Assembly: GCF_019734195.1 (NCBI RefSeq)
Contig: NZ_JAASHM010000005.1
Coordinates: 62,001-126,000 of the forward strand
Direction: 5' to 3'
Source: Clostridium sp. K13
GTDB lineage: Bacteria > Bacillota > Clostridia > Clostridiales > Clostridiaceae
DNA: 64,000 nt
The position numbers and the translations under genes were made by a program. The notes under the pieces are model-generated. The model had not been told where the DNA came from and made no database searches. It saw nothing but the letters and a program-made list of their open reading frames with translations. Each line of letters begins with the position of its first letter. The first letter of the stretch is position 1. Shown here piece by piece: positions 30,087 through 39,085 of this stretch.

Positions 30087-31958
30087 ATGTGTGGTCATAT
30101 ATCGATATATTATAAAAATAAAGAAGCAGATGAAATACTTATAAGACAATTAACAGAAAAAATAATTCATAGAGGCCCAGATGATACGGAATATTTTATA
30201 AAAGATAATATTGCATTTGGATTTAATAGATTAAGTATAATAGATTTAGAGTATGGTAAACAGCCATTAGAAAAAGAAAAAAGAACTATTATATTTAATG
30301 GTGAAATATATAATCATAAAGAATTAAGAGAAGAATTACTTAATAATAATGAATTTAGTACAAATTCAGATACTGAAGTTCTTTTAACAGCTTATATTAA
30401 TTATGGAGAAAAATGCTTAGATAAGTTAAGAGGTATGTTTACATTTATTATATATGATGAAGTTAAAGATATAGTATTTGGAGCTAGAGATCATTTTGGA
30501 ATAAAACCTCTATATTACATTAATAATAGTGAGTTTATAGCTTTTTCATCTGAGTATAAGTCATTAGTAAGTTTAGTTGATAAATTAAATGTAAATGAAG
30601 TTGCATTACAAAATTATTTATCATTTCAATACACACCAAAATACAACACTATTATTAATGAAATTAAAGAGATTCCTAATGGAACATATTTTACAATAAA
30701 AAATGGAGATATAGAATTTAATAGATATTATAATTTAAAATTTAATAATAAAGATATAACTGAAAAGGATATTTATAATATTATAGATGATTCAGTAAAG
30801 CATCATATGATAGCAAATGTTGAAGTTGGAACATTTCTTTCAGGTGGAATAGATTCTACTATTGTTACAGCATTAGCAGCAAAAATTAATCCTAAAATTA
30901 AGACCTTTTCTATTGGATTTGATGTAGAGGGATACAATGAATTATCTGTAGCAAAGAAAACTGCAGATTATTTAGGTGTAGAAAATATAGCAGTAAATGT
31001 ATCAGAACATGATTATATAAGAGCCCTTCCAAGGGTTGCTTATTATATGGATGATCCATTAGCGGATCCGTCTTGTGTTGGAATTTATTTATTATCACAA
31101 GAAGCTAGAAAACATGTGAAAGTAGTTTTATCAGGAGAAGGATCGGATGAATTATTTGGTGGATATAATATTTATAAGGAATATTATAGTCTTAAGCCTT
31201 TTTCATATTTGTCAGATAATATAAAAGATAGGATTAATAAGTTAGCTAAATTACTTCCTGATATAAGAGGAAAAAGTTATTTGTTAAGAGGAACTACTAA
31301 GTTAAAGGATAGATACATAGGAAATGCTAAAATATTTAGCGATGAAGAAGTAAAAAATATAATGTGCAATTATGATGAGAACAATACTTTTAATAGTATT
31401 TTAACAGATTTATATGAAGAATGTAATATAAATAATTATGATAATGTTACAACAATGCAATACATAGATATTAATACATGGCTAGAAGGTGATATTTTAT
31501 TAAAGGCAGATAAAATGTCTATGGCACATTCCTTAGAGCTAAGAGTACCATTTTTAGATAAAGAAGTTTTACAATGTGCTAAAAGCTTAACATTAGATCA
31601 AAAGGTAAGCAAACATAATACAAAGGTTTTATTAAGGGAAGCATTTAAAGATATAGTACCACCTTATATGAAAGAAAAGAAAAAATTAGGTTTTCCAACT
31701 CCTATAAGAGTATGGTTAAAGAATGATTTAGGAAAGTATGTTAGAACAATAATTACTAATGCAAATGTTGATAAATTAATAAATAAAAAATATGCATTAA
31801 ATTTATTAGATGAGCATATTCAAGGTAAAAAGGATAATTCACGAAAGGTTTGGACTGTATTTATGTTTTGTTTATGGTATGAATTATATATAGAAGGAAA
31901 ATCCATAAATGAATTAGAGATATATAACGAACAGGGTAATGACTACAAATTAGCATAA
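30087..31958 (+). CDS. asnB: Asparagine synthetase (glutamine-hydrolysing)
   Basis: This 623-residue enzyme makes asparagine from aspartate, glutamine and ATP. ATG 30087 is set by the need for Cys at position 2 (MCGHISIY), the N-terminal nucleophile of class II glutamine amidotransferases; the in-frame TTG 33 bp upstream would bury it. RGPDDTE and FNGEIYNHKELRE follow in the amidase domain. The synthetase domain has the PP-loop SGGIDS at 252-257 and GEGSDELFGGY near 350. It is a single gene between terminators, and no T-box leader is visible in the 180 bp upstream. Confidence 0.93.
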   Translation: MCGHISIYYKNKEADEILIRQLTEKIIHRGPDDTEYFIKDNIAFGFNRLSIIDLEYGKQPLEKEKRTIIFNGEIYNHKELREELLNNNEFSTNSDTEVLLTAYINYGEKCLDKLRGMFTFIIYDEVKDIVFGARDHFGIKPLYYINNSEFIAFSSEYKSLVSLVDKLNVNEVALQNYLSFQYTPKYNTIINEIKEIPNGTYFTIKNGDIEFNRYYNLKFNNKDITEKDIYNIIDDSVKHHMIANVEVGTFLSGGIDSTIVTALAAKINPKIKTFSIGFDVEGYNELSVAKKTADYLGVENIAVNVSEHDYIRALPRVAYYMDDPLADPSCVGIYLLSQEARKHVKVVLSGEGSDELFGGYNIYKEYYSLKPFSYLSDNIKDRINKLAKLLPDIRGKSYLLRGTTKLKDRYIGNAKIFSDEEVKNIMCNYDENNTFNSILTDLYEECNINNYDNVTTMQYIDINTWLEGDILLKADKMSMAHSLELRVPFLDKEVLQCAKSLTLDQKVSKHNTKVLLREAFKDIVPPYMKEKKKLGFPTPIRVWLKNDLGKYVRTIITNANVDKLINKKYALNLLDEHIQGKKDNSRKVWTVFMFCLWYELYIEGKSINELEIYNEQGNDYKLA

Positions 31959-32010
31959 ATAATATTGGGTATTAGTTAAAATTAAAAATTTTAATATATT
32001 AATATGAATT

Positions 32011-32048
32011 AAGTGAAGTGGAAGAAGAAAATCTACTTCACTTTTATT
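32011..32048 (+). terminator. Terminator after asnB
   Basis: AAGTGAAGT pairs with ACTTCACTT over a long A-rich loop, followed by TTATTAT. Confidence 0.75.
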
Positions 32049-32149
32049 ATGTTTAATATTAATAAATTGTAATAATTTAATTTATATTAATGTAATATTC
32101 GAATTTTATACTATGGTTATAATAGAAAATCAAGTGGAGGACGAGTAAG

Positions 32150-32830
32150 ATGGCACTTATAGAAGTTAAGAATTTATGTAAAGTATATGGTAGTGGAGAA
32201 ACAAAGGTAGAAGCCTTAAAGAATATAAATTTAAATATTGAGCAAGGTGAATTTGTAGCAATAGTTGGACCATCAGGTTCTGGTAAAAGTACATTATTAC
32301 ATTTATTAGGTGGGGTAGATAAGCCTAGTTCAGGAGAAGTAATTATAAAAGGTGAAAGTATTTATAAATTAAAAGAAAAGGAATTATCTATTTTAAGAAG
32401 AAGAAAGTTAGGATTTGTATTTCAATTCTTTAATTTAATACCAGTATTAACAGCAGAAGAAAATATTGAAATGCCAGTATTACTTGATGGAAATAAAATA
32501 GATAAAAAATATATGAATGAGCTTTTAAAGCTATTAGGTTTAGAAGAGAGAAGAAATCATCATCCATCAGAATTATCAGGGGGACAACAACAAAGAGTTT
32601 CAATAGGAAGAGCATTAGCTAATAAGCCTTCTATTATATTAGCAGATGAGCCAACAGGTAATCTTGATTCTAAAAATTCAAAGGAAGTATTAGAGTTATT
32701 AAAATATTGTGCTAAAAAATATAATCAAACATTAATTTTAATTACACATGATGTTAATATAGCAAAATCGGCAGATAGAGTTGTTACTATTGAAGATGGG
32801 CAAATCACTACTTATGAGGTGATTAAATAA
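32150..32830 (+). CDS. ABC transporter ATPase, BceA/LolD-like
   Basis: This 226-residue ATPase has Walker A GPSGSGKST (near 38), Q-loop FQFFNLIPVLTAEEN, signature LSGGQQQR (near 141), Walker B ILADEPTGNLDS and H-loop THD. It belongs to the MacB/LolD/BceA group that pairs with FtsX-like permeases. GTGGAGG precedes the ATG. Its TAA overlaps the permease ATG by one base, so the two are translationally coupled. Confidence 0.9.
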   Translation: MALIEVKNLCKVYGSGETKVEALKNINLNIEQGEFVAIVGPSGSGKSTLLHLLGGVDKPSSGEVIIKGESIYKLKEKELSILRRRKLGFVFQFFNLIPVLTAEENIEMPVLLDGNKIDKKYMNELLKLLGLEERRNHHPSELSGGQQQRVSIGRALANKPSIILADEPTGNLDSKNSKEVLELLKYCAKKYNQTLILITHDVNIAKSADRVVTIEDGQITTYEVIK

Positions 32831-35352
32831 TGAGAAGCTATAGTGATATTACTTTAAAATATTTAAAGAAAAATAAGAAAAGAACATTATTTACTATTAT
32901 AGGTATAATTCTTTCATTATCACTTATTAGTGGAGTTGGATTTCTAGGATTAAGTTTTAATGATTACATGTATGATAGAGCTATAGATAATAATGGGGAT
33001 TATGAATTTGGATTTTCAAGTGTCAATGCAGAGGTAGTAAAGATACTAAGAAATGATGTTGATCTAGAAAAGGTAGGTACAATTGCCAATGTAGTTTTAG
33101 GAAAGTTAACATTAGAAGGAAAAGGCGAAAATAGTATTTATATAACAGAGCAAGATACAACTTATTCAAATGATATAACTACAACAAAATTAACAGAAGG
33201 AGAGTATCCTAAGAGTAGTAAAGAGCTTATTTTAAATAATAATGCAAAAGAAGGTTTAGGAATTAGTATAGGAGATACTGTAAGATTAAGAGAAGTTCAA
33301 TATGATAAAGATGCAAATGAAGTATTAACTGATAATTATAAGGAATATAAAGTTGTAGGCTTTATTAAAGAGCAATATGAAACTGGTAATTCAGTATTTT
33401 CAGGAGAAACACTTTTAGATAATCTTGAAGATAATAAGGAGTATAATGTATTTTTTACAGTAGTTAATAATAAAAATAAAACAGACTTAGTTAATGAAAA
33501 ATTTGATAATTTTAATTTAGATAGGGAATTTAATCATATTTCTATAAATAATGACTTATTATCTTTAAAAGGTGAAAGTTCATATGTTGGTATAAATACA
33601 GCAATTAAAGGTATGGTCATTTTTGTACTAGCTATAATTGTATTAGCGACTATATTTTTAATTTATAATGCTATAAACATATCAGTAACTGAAAGAATGA
33701 CACAGTTTGGAATACTTAGAAGTGTAGGGGCAACTCCAAGGCAAGTAAGTAATATTGTTATAAGAGAAGGCTTATTAATGTGTTTAACTTCAATACCATT
33801 TGGTACTATATTTGGATTTTTGGGTGTTTGGATAACTGTTAAGATATTAGATAGTAAAATATCAAATATGTTTGGAGGAGGACAATTAGTTGTTAAATTT
33901 TATCCAAGTATAATATTATTTACAATAATATTAGGAGTATTAACGATATTTTTAGCAACTTTTGGGCCAGCAAGGAAAGCAGGAAAAGTTTCACCTATAA
34001 GTGTTATTAAAGGAAACAATGGAGAAGAAAAAAATAAGTATTATAAAGGAAATATTATAAGAAAAATATTTGGAATAGAAGGATGGATAGCTTATAAAAA
34101 TATAAGAAAAAATTCGAAAAGATTTACAGTAACAATACTTTCATTAAGTATTTCACTTATTATGTTTATTACATTTACTACATTAAATATGAAAAGAATA
34201 GATGAGTTAGATTATATAAAAAAGAATAGTTTAGCACACGGAAATCTATACCCTTATAAAAATATTGATAAGATTGAATATGAAGTTAAATCAATAGATG
34301 GTATTGATTATGTATATAAAATTTCAAATAAATATATACCTTATTTATATTTGGATGGAGATGTAGTAACTGATAAATATAAGAACTATAGGTATAATAC
34401 TTTAGATAATAGTTTAATAGAAAATGCAGAAATTGAAGGATATAGTGATGAAGCATTAAATGAGTTAGGGATTGATGGAAATTTAGAAAGTGACGAAGTA
34501 GTTATAGTTAATAGTCTGGCAAATTATAATGCAGAGGGGCAGTTAGAAAATATTGATTTTACTAATTTAAAAGAAGGAGACACTATTAAAGTAGCTAGGA
34601 GTTCTATTGAGGTACATGCGGTAGAAAATTTAGATGAGGTAAATGAAAATTTAGAAAAAGATAAAACAAGTAATGATTTTATAGAATTTAAAGTTAAGAA
34701 AATAATAAATAGAAGTCCATTTGATTATGACTTTAGTACTACATTTAAAATAATAATGAATTTTAATAGTTTTAATAACTTTTATGATGAAAATGATTAT
34801 AGCACTACTATTGGATTTAGATATAAAGATGTAAATGATGAAAAGTCTATTGAGAAAACAGCAGAAAAGATTAATAATATAGCAGAAAATAATGAAATAA
34901 CATTTAGTGATATAAATAAAGATAATCAAAGTGATGAAGAAATGTGGAATGTAATAAATGTATTTATTTATGGGTTTATAGTAATGATAACCTTAATAGG
35001 AGTAGTTAATGTTGTAAACACTATTTCTCTTAATATACTTCTTAAAAAGAAAGAATTTGGAACGTTAGGAACAATTGGAATGAGTGAAGGGCAGCTTACT
35101 AAGATGGTTTTACTTGAAGGTATATTACATGGTATATTTTCATCTATATTAGCAGGAGTTCTTTCAATTCCATTAGTTTTATTAGTTGTTAAAATGGTAT
35201 CATATGGTTTTACAATGTCAAACAAAATTTACTGGCAACCTTTTATTATAGGTTTTATAATTAATTTATTGGTAGTTCTTATAGCATCATTAATTCCATT
35301 AAATAAACTTAAAAAGATGAGCTTAGTAGAAACTATAAGAAATGTTGAGTAG
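32830..35352 (+). CDS. FtsX-like ABC permease, 840 residues
   Basis: The protein has an N-terminal membrane segment (residues 17-40), a large extracytoplasmic region, then three-helix FtsX domains at about 255-395 (ending in ARKAGKVSPISVIKG) and 710-840, with a further segment near 430-455. Two FtsX domains and a large second external region fit exporters that move or sense peptides or lipids. With the ATPase, response regulator and kinase next to it, it resembles a BceAB/VraDE-type antimicrobial peptide module. The substrate is not known. Confidence 0.85.
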   Translation: MRSYSDITLKYLKKNKKRTLFTIIGIILSLSLISGVGFLGLSFNDYMYDRAIDNNGDYEFGFSSVNAEVVKILRNDVDLEKVGTIANVVLGKLTLEGKGENSIYITEQDTTYSNDITTTKLTEGEYPKSSKELILNNNAKEGLGISIGDTVRLREVQYDKDANEVLTDNYKEYKVVGFIKEQYETGNSVFSGETLLDNLEDNKEYNVFFTVVNNKNKTDLVNEKFDNFNLDREFNHISINNDLLSLKGESSYVGINTAIKGMVIFVLAIIVLATIFLIYNAINISVTERMTQFGILRSVGATPRQVSNIVIREGLLMCLTSIPFGTIFGFLGVWITVKILDSKISNMFGGGQLVVKFYPSIILFTIILGVLTIFLATFGPARKAGKVSPISVIKGNNGEEKNKYYKGNIIRKIFGIEGWIAYKNIRKNSKRFTVTILSLSISLIMFITFTTLNMKRIDELDYIKKNSLAHGNLYPYKNIDKIEYEVKSIDGIDYVYKISNKYIPYLYLDGDVVTDKYKNYRYNTLDNSLIENAEIEGYSDEALNELGIDGNLESDEVVIVNSLANYNAEGQLENIDFTNLKEGDTIKVARSSIEVHAVENLDEVNENLEKDKTSNDFIEFKVKKIINRSPFDYDFSTTFKIIMNFNSFNNFYDENDYSTTIGFRYKDVNDEKSIEKTAEKINNIAENNEITFSDINKDNQSDEEMWNVINVFIYGFIVMITLIGVVNVVNTISLNILLKKKEFGTLGTIGMSEGQLTKMVLLEGILHGIFSSILAGVLSIPLVLLVVKMVSYGFTMSNKIYWQPFIIGFIINLLVVLIASLIPLNKLKKMSLVETIRNVE

Positions 35353-35443
35353 TAACTTATTTATAAAGTGAAATTAATAGGTTATAATATATATAGTGAT
35401 TAATTAGGAAAGATTAGTAAATTATTCAATTGAGTATAAAAAG

Positions 35444-35475
35444 ATAGGAGCAGAATAACTTTCTGCTCCTATTTT
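35444..35475 (+). terminator. Terminator between transporter and two-component genes
   Basis: ATAGGAGCAGA pairs with TCTGCTCCTAT over 7 nt, followed by TTTT. It separates the two gene pairs or limits read-through. Confidence 0.82.
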
Positions 35476-35498
35476 AGAATAAAGGGGAAATAGTAAAT

Positions 35499-36203
35499 AT
35501 GATAAAAATATTATTTGTAGAGGATGATTTACCATTAGCATTAGGAATGGAATATACATTAAAGCAAGAAGGGTTTGATGTAATTCATGCTAAAAATTTA
35601 AGTGAGGCAAGAGCACAATATAAAAATAATGAGTTTAATATAATATTATTAGATGTTATGCTACCAGATGGAACTGGATATGAATTTTGTAAAATCATAA
35701 GAGAAAGTAGTGAAATTCCTATAATTTTTATGACTGCTTGTGATGAAGAGGGGAATGTAGTTATGGGATTAGATATGGGGGGAGATGATTATATAACTAA
35801 GCCTATAAGAGTTAAAGAATTAGTATCTAGAATTAATGCAGTTTTAAGAAGAAAAGGTGTAGTACCTAAAAAAGAAGAAAATAAAAATAAAATAATAAGC
35901 GGAGATATTACTGTTGAATTATTAAAATATAAAGTATATAAGAATGACAAAGTAATAGAGCTTACTACTATTGAATACAAGCTATTATTACTTTTAATTA
36001 AGAATAATGGAAATGTATTAGAAAGAAATTTATTATTAGAAAGATTATGGGATACTGATGGAAATTTTGTTGATGGAAATTCATTAACTGTTTATATAAA
36101 AAGATTAAGAGAAAAAGTTGAAGATGATATAAAAACTCCTACATATATAGAAACAGTAAGGGGAATAGGTTATAGATGGGCAAAAGAAGTTAGGGAGGCA
36201 TAA
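35499..36203 (+). CDS. OmpR-family response regulator
   Basis: This 234-residue regulator has an N-terminal receiver domain (acidic pair EDD at 8-10, phospho-Asp in LLDVMLPDG near residue 53, Lys in ITKPIRVKEL near 104). The C-terminal winged helix covers about residues 130-230 (LTTIEYKLLLLLIKNNGNVL, SLTVYIKRLREKV, IETVRGIGYRW). AAAGGGGA precedes ATG. The kinase gene starts 3 bp after it. It likely controls the upstream ABC pair. Confidence 0.92.
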   Translation: MIKILFVEDDLPLALGMEYTLKQEGFDVIHAKNLSEARAQYKNNEFNIILLDVMLPDGTGYEFCKIIRESSEIPIIFMTACDEEGNVVMGLDMGGDDYITKPIRVKELVSRINAVLRRKGVVPKKEENKNKIISGDITVELLKYKVYKNDKVIELTTIEYKLLLLLIKNNGNVLERNLLLERLWDTDGNFVDGNSLTVYIKRLREKVEDDIKTPTYIETVRGIGYRWAKEVREA

Positions 36204-36205
36204 AA

Positions 36206-37453
36206 ATGAGGTTATTAAAGAATAAGGAAGTAAAGCTTATTATAATAACTAGCTTCATAACTTTCTTAGTATTTTTATTGGGGGTTATTTTAATAACTAA
36301 TAATTGGTTTAATAACATAAACTTAAAATATATTAATCAAAATATAGCTTTAGTTGGAGCAATTGTAGAAAATAATCCAGAGTTAGAAGAAGAGATAGTA
36401 CCTATTATAACTAAAGGAAATATAGAAGAGTATTATGAAATAGGAAGTAATATTTTAGACAAATATTATTATAACGAAAACTTAAGTAATATAAAAAATC
36501 CAATTCTTAGTGAAAGCTATAAGAAATTTAAGGTGATAATAATATTATTATGGATATTATTTTTTGTTGTAGTTATGGCATTTATTTTAAAGATTATTTC
36601 ACCAATATTTAATACTATAAAAAAATTAGGTGAAAGAGCCGATGAAATGGTAGAAGGAAAATTTAATTCTACAGAGCTTAAGTTTGAAGAAGGTGATTTT
36701 TATGTGTTTTATAATAAGTTTACTTATATGGGAGAAAGACTTGAAAATGCATTAAAGGATCTTAAAGATGAAAAAGTACATTTAAAAGATATAATTAATG
36801 ATATATCTCATCAATTAAAAACGCCACTTTCAGCGTTAATATCTTATAATGATATATTAAAAAATCATGAAAATATGGATAGTGAAACAAAAAGTAAGTT
36901 TATAGAATTAACATCAGAACAGTTGGATAGAATGGACTGGCTTATTACAACATTACTTAAATATGCAAGAATAGAAAGTAATGCTATAAGCTACCATAAA
37001 GAGTTAATACCACTTAGTGAAACTATAAAATATGCTATAGCACCATTAAAAGTAAGTGCAAATGAAAAAAATCAAAGTATAAGGTTAGAGCTTAATAGTG
37101 ATGGGTATTACACTCATGATAAAAAATGGATTGCAGAAAGTATAAGTAATATAGTGAAAAATGCTATTGAGCATACTAACAATAATGGAGAAATAAAAAT
37201 AAACTTAGATGAGACTCCACTTTCTCTTACTATTACAATAAGTGATAACGGAGAAGGAATTGAAAAATCTGAACTAAAAAATATATTTAAAAGATTTTAT
37301 AAGGGTAAAAATTCTATAAATCCAAAGAGTATAGGAATAGGCTTATCACTTAGTAAAAAAATTATAGAGGCTAATGGTGGAAGTATAACTGTAGAAAGTG
37401 AACTTGGAAATGGAACTATTTTTAGTATAATATTTTTAAAAGGAATAATATAA
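36206..37453 (+). CDS. Sensor histidine kinase
   Basis: The 415-residue kinase has two membrane segments (about 11-31 and 108-131), an extracytoplasmic loop of about 75 residues and a HAMP-like linker (ERADEMVEG). The HisKA box is DISHQLKTPLSALI with phospho-His near residue 203, followed by the ATPase lobe with N box (SNIVKNAIEHT), DNGEGI and GIGLSLSK. The short external loop is larger than in intramembrane BceS kinases, so the fit to the Bce type is not exact. GGGAGG precedes the ATG. Confidence 0.9.
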   Translation: MRLLKNKEVKLIIITSFITFLVFLLGVILITNNWFNNINLKYINQNIALVGAIVENNPELEEEIVPIITKGNIEEYYEIGSNILDKYYYNENLSNIKNPILSESYKKFKVIIILLWILFFVVVMAFILKIISPIFNTIKKLGERADEMVEGKFNSTELKFEEGDFYVFYNKFTYMGERLENALKDLKDEKVHLKDIINDISHQLKTPLSALISYNDILKNHENMDSETKSKFIELTSEQLDRMDWLITTLLKYARIESNAISYHKELIPLSETIKYAIAPLKVSANEKNQSIRLELNSDGYYTHDKKWIAESISNIVKNAIEHTNNNGEIKINLDETPLSLTITISDNGEGIEKSELKNIFKRFYKGKNSINPKSIGIGLSLSKKIIEANGGSITVESELGNGTIFSIIFLKGII

Positions 37454-37462
37454 GGAGAAAAT

Positions 37463-37732
37463 ATGACTAAAGATAAAATTGAAAAATTAATTGAGTATTA
37501 TGATACATTAATAGAATTAGGTGTAACTTTTTATTATGGAAGTGAAAGTGTTTCGACTGGTGAAATTACAAGTATTGAATTTACTAAAGATGATATTGTA
37601 AAGCTTGAGTTAGATGAGTTCAATGAAGTTGAAGTAGACTTAGATGAGTTTATAGAGAACCACTCACTACAAGGAAATAATTATCATACATGGCACCTTA
37701 GTAGAGCATTTGATAACTTATTACTATCATAA
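37463..37732 (+). CDS. Small acidic hypothetical protein
   Basis: This 89-residue acidic protein starts MTKDKIEKLIEYYDTLIELG after AAGGAGA, 9 bp after the kinase stop. It has a helix, then beta-like segments (VTFYYGSESVSTGEI) and an Asp/Glu-rich stretch, without membrane segments. No family is recognised. Spacing suggests co-transcription with the two-component genes. Confidence 0.65.
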   Translation: MTKDKIEKLIEYYDTLIELGVTFYYGSESVSTGEITSIEFTKDDIVKLELDEFNEVEVDLDEFIENHSLQGNNYHTWHLSRAFDNLLLS

Positions 37733-37922
37733 GCGAATAAAAGTGCGAAACACTTTTATTTAAGGTAAGAGTGAAGAGTTAAGAGTGAAGAGTTAAGGTT
37801 GAAACTGCTATGGCAGTTTCTTAAAATATATATTTTTTTAATTCAGCTAAGCTGAATTATTTACTTAACTTTTCACTCTTACTTCTTCACTCTTCACTAA
37901 ATAAACTGCTTTGCAGTTTATT
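37733..37922. repeat. Composite palindromic repeat between convergent genes (copy B)
   Basis: Five hairpins fill the spacer: AATAAAAGTGCGAAACACTT at the left, GAAACTGCTATGGCAGTTTC followed by TTAAAATATATATT, AATTCAGCTAAGCTGAATT, and AAATAAACTGCTTTGCAGTT at the right. Tandem AGAGTGAAGAGTTA units on the left are mirrored by TCACTCTTACTTCTTCACTC on the right. The GAAACT..AGTTTC plus ATATATATT module is shared with the repeat at 2690. Confidence 0.75.
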
Positions 37923-38360
37923 TCAATTCGTACTTAAGTCATTAACTGTATCATCAGATTTAGCTTCTGCTTCTTTAAATTTAACCGATTCCATACGCCA
38001 TCTACCCTTGTCATCTTCAGTAAAAGTACCTATTAAATAGGTTTTTTTATAAGGCTTCTCATATCCAAATCCATAGGCTTCAACTTCTATACTATTATCA
38101 ATCTTAGATAAAACAGATATAGATTCAACATTTATTAATCTTAAATTTTTATCATCCCAGTGAGTAAAATAATAATCAACGGAATAAATAAAACTTGAAC
38201 ATCTAAAATATACATACATATTTTTTATGGAGGTTCCTATAATAAATAATGTTAATAATAAAATAGCTATTGCGATAATTTTTCTATTTCTTTGTATCTT
38301 CCTTTTTTTATGTTTCATTTTAATTAAATTTTGTTTTTTTACTGCATGGACAGTGTTCAT
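37923..38360 (-). CDS. Hypothetical single-pass membrane protein
   Basis: This 145-residue protein has a very basic head (KMKHKKRKIQRNRK, residues 14-27), one membrane segment at about 28-46 (IIAIAILLLTLFIIGTS) and an external domain of about 95 residues with beta-rich text (SISVLSKIDNSIEVEAYGFG). ATG 38360 follows GGAGG; a start at Met15 is possible. No family is recognised. It converges on the small acidic gene across the palindromic repeat. The 283 bp between it and the next gene hold only AT-rich DNA and presumably divergent promoters. Confidence 0.65.
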   Translation of the reverse strand: MNTVHAVKKQNLIKMKHKKRKIQRNRKIIAIAILLLTLFIIGTSIKNMYVYFRCSSFIYSVDYYFTHWDDKNLRLINVESISVLSKIDNSIEVEAYGFGYEKPYKKTYLIGTFTEDDKGRWRMESVKFKEAEAKSDDTVNDLSTN

Positions 38361-38643
38361 ATGTTAACCTCCACAAAGAAATTACTTTAGCTAAATCAAT
38401 ATTTAGAATCTCGCTTATAATTATATATTACCATATTATGTAAATAAGTAAAGAAAATATTGTATATTTGTAATACTAACAATATAATTAATATAAAACA
38501 TCCTTTAGAATAGGATTAATATTTTTACAAACTTTAAATAAACATTTTTAGCAAAATAATAGATTTTTATAATTATGTTTAATGATTAAATTCATAAACT
38601 TATGAATAAAAAATACGGATAAGAAGAAAAGGAGAATATTATT

Positions 38644-39042
38644 ATGGATTATTCAAGCTTAATATTAATGGAAAGAGACAATGAAACAGGATTTGTATCA
38701 AAGGAACTTGGAAGCTTTAAGGTTTCAGAGGGAGCAGAACATATAAAAGGATTTTATGTAAAAGGTGATAATGTTTATATAAAATTTGATACAAATAAAG
38801 ACGTTGAAGAATGGGAATACTCTGCAATATATGATGTATTTAATGCAGAGTTATTTGAAAATGAAGGATTTGAAATTGAAGAAGTAGATGATGAATATAA
38901 TCCAACATTTTTAATTAATTTTACTTATAAAGATGATCATCAATATATTGAAGAAAAATTATCTCTTGCTATAGAGTTAATAGAAGAAGCTATGGAAAAA
39001 GCCTTTAATGATATTGAAGGAAAAGAAGAAGATTATAAATAA
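38644..39042 (+). CDS. Conserved acidic hypothetical protein
   Basis: This 132-residue acidic cytoplasmic protein starts MDYSSLILMERDNETGFVSK after AAAGGAG. Strands alternate with acidic loops (IEEVDDEYNP), and a C-terminal helix follows (IEEKLSLAIELIEEAMEKA). It resembles a small clostridial family of unknown function, possibly DUF6762, but I am not sure of that name. It lies 43 bp before pepF on the same strand. Confidence 0.65.
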   Translation: MDYSSLILMERDNETGFVSKELGSFKVSEGAEHIKGFYVKGDNVYIKFDTNKDVEEWEYSAIYDVFNAELFENEGFEIEEVDDEYNPTFLINFTYKDDHQYIEEKLSLAIELIEEAMEKAFNDIEGKEEDYK

Positions 39043-39048
39043 GAATAG

Positions 39049-39085
39049 AAAGGAGATGCCTATATAGATAGGCTGAAGTTGAGCT
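39049..39085 (+). promoter_or_regulatory. Unusual ribosome site of pepF with intervening hairpin
   Basis: The only strong Shine-Dalgarno (AAAGGAGA, 39049-39056) is about 30 nt before ATG 39086. Between them GCCTAT-ATAG-ATAGGC (58-73 of 390xx) forms a hairpin that would bring the two to about 14 nt. A TGA at 39080 excludes an upstream start. Confidence 0.5.
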
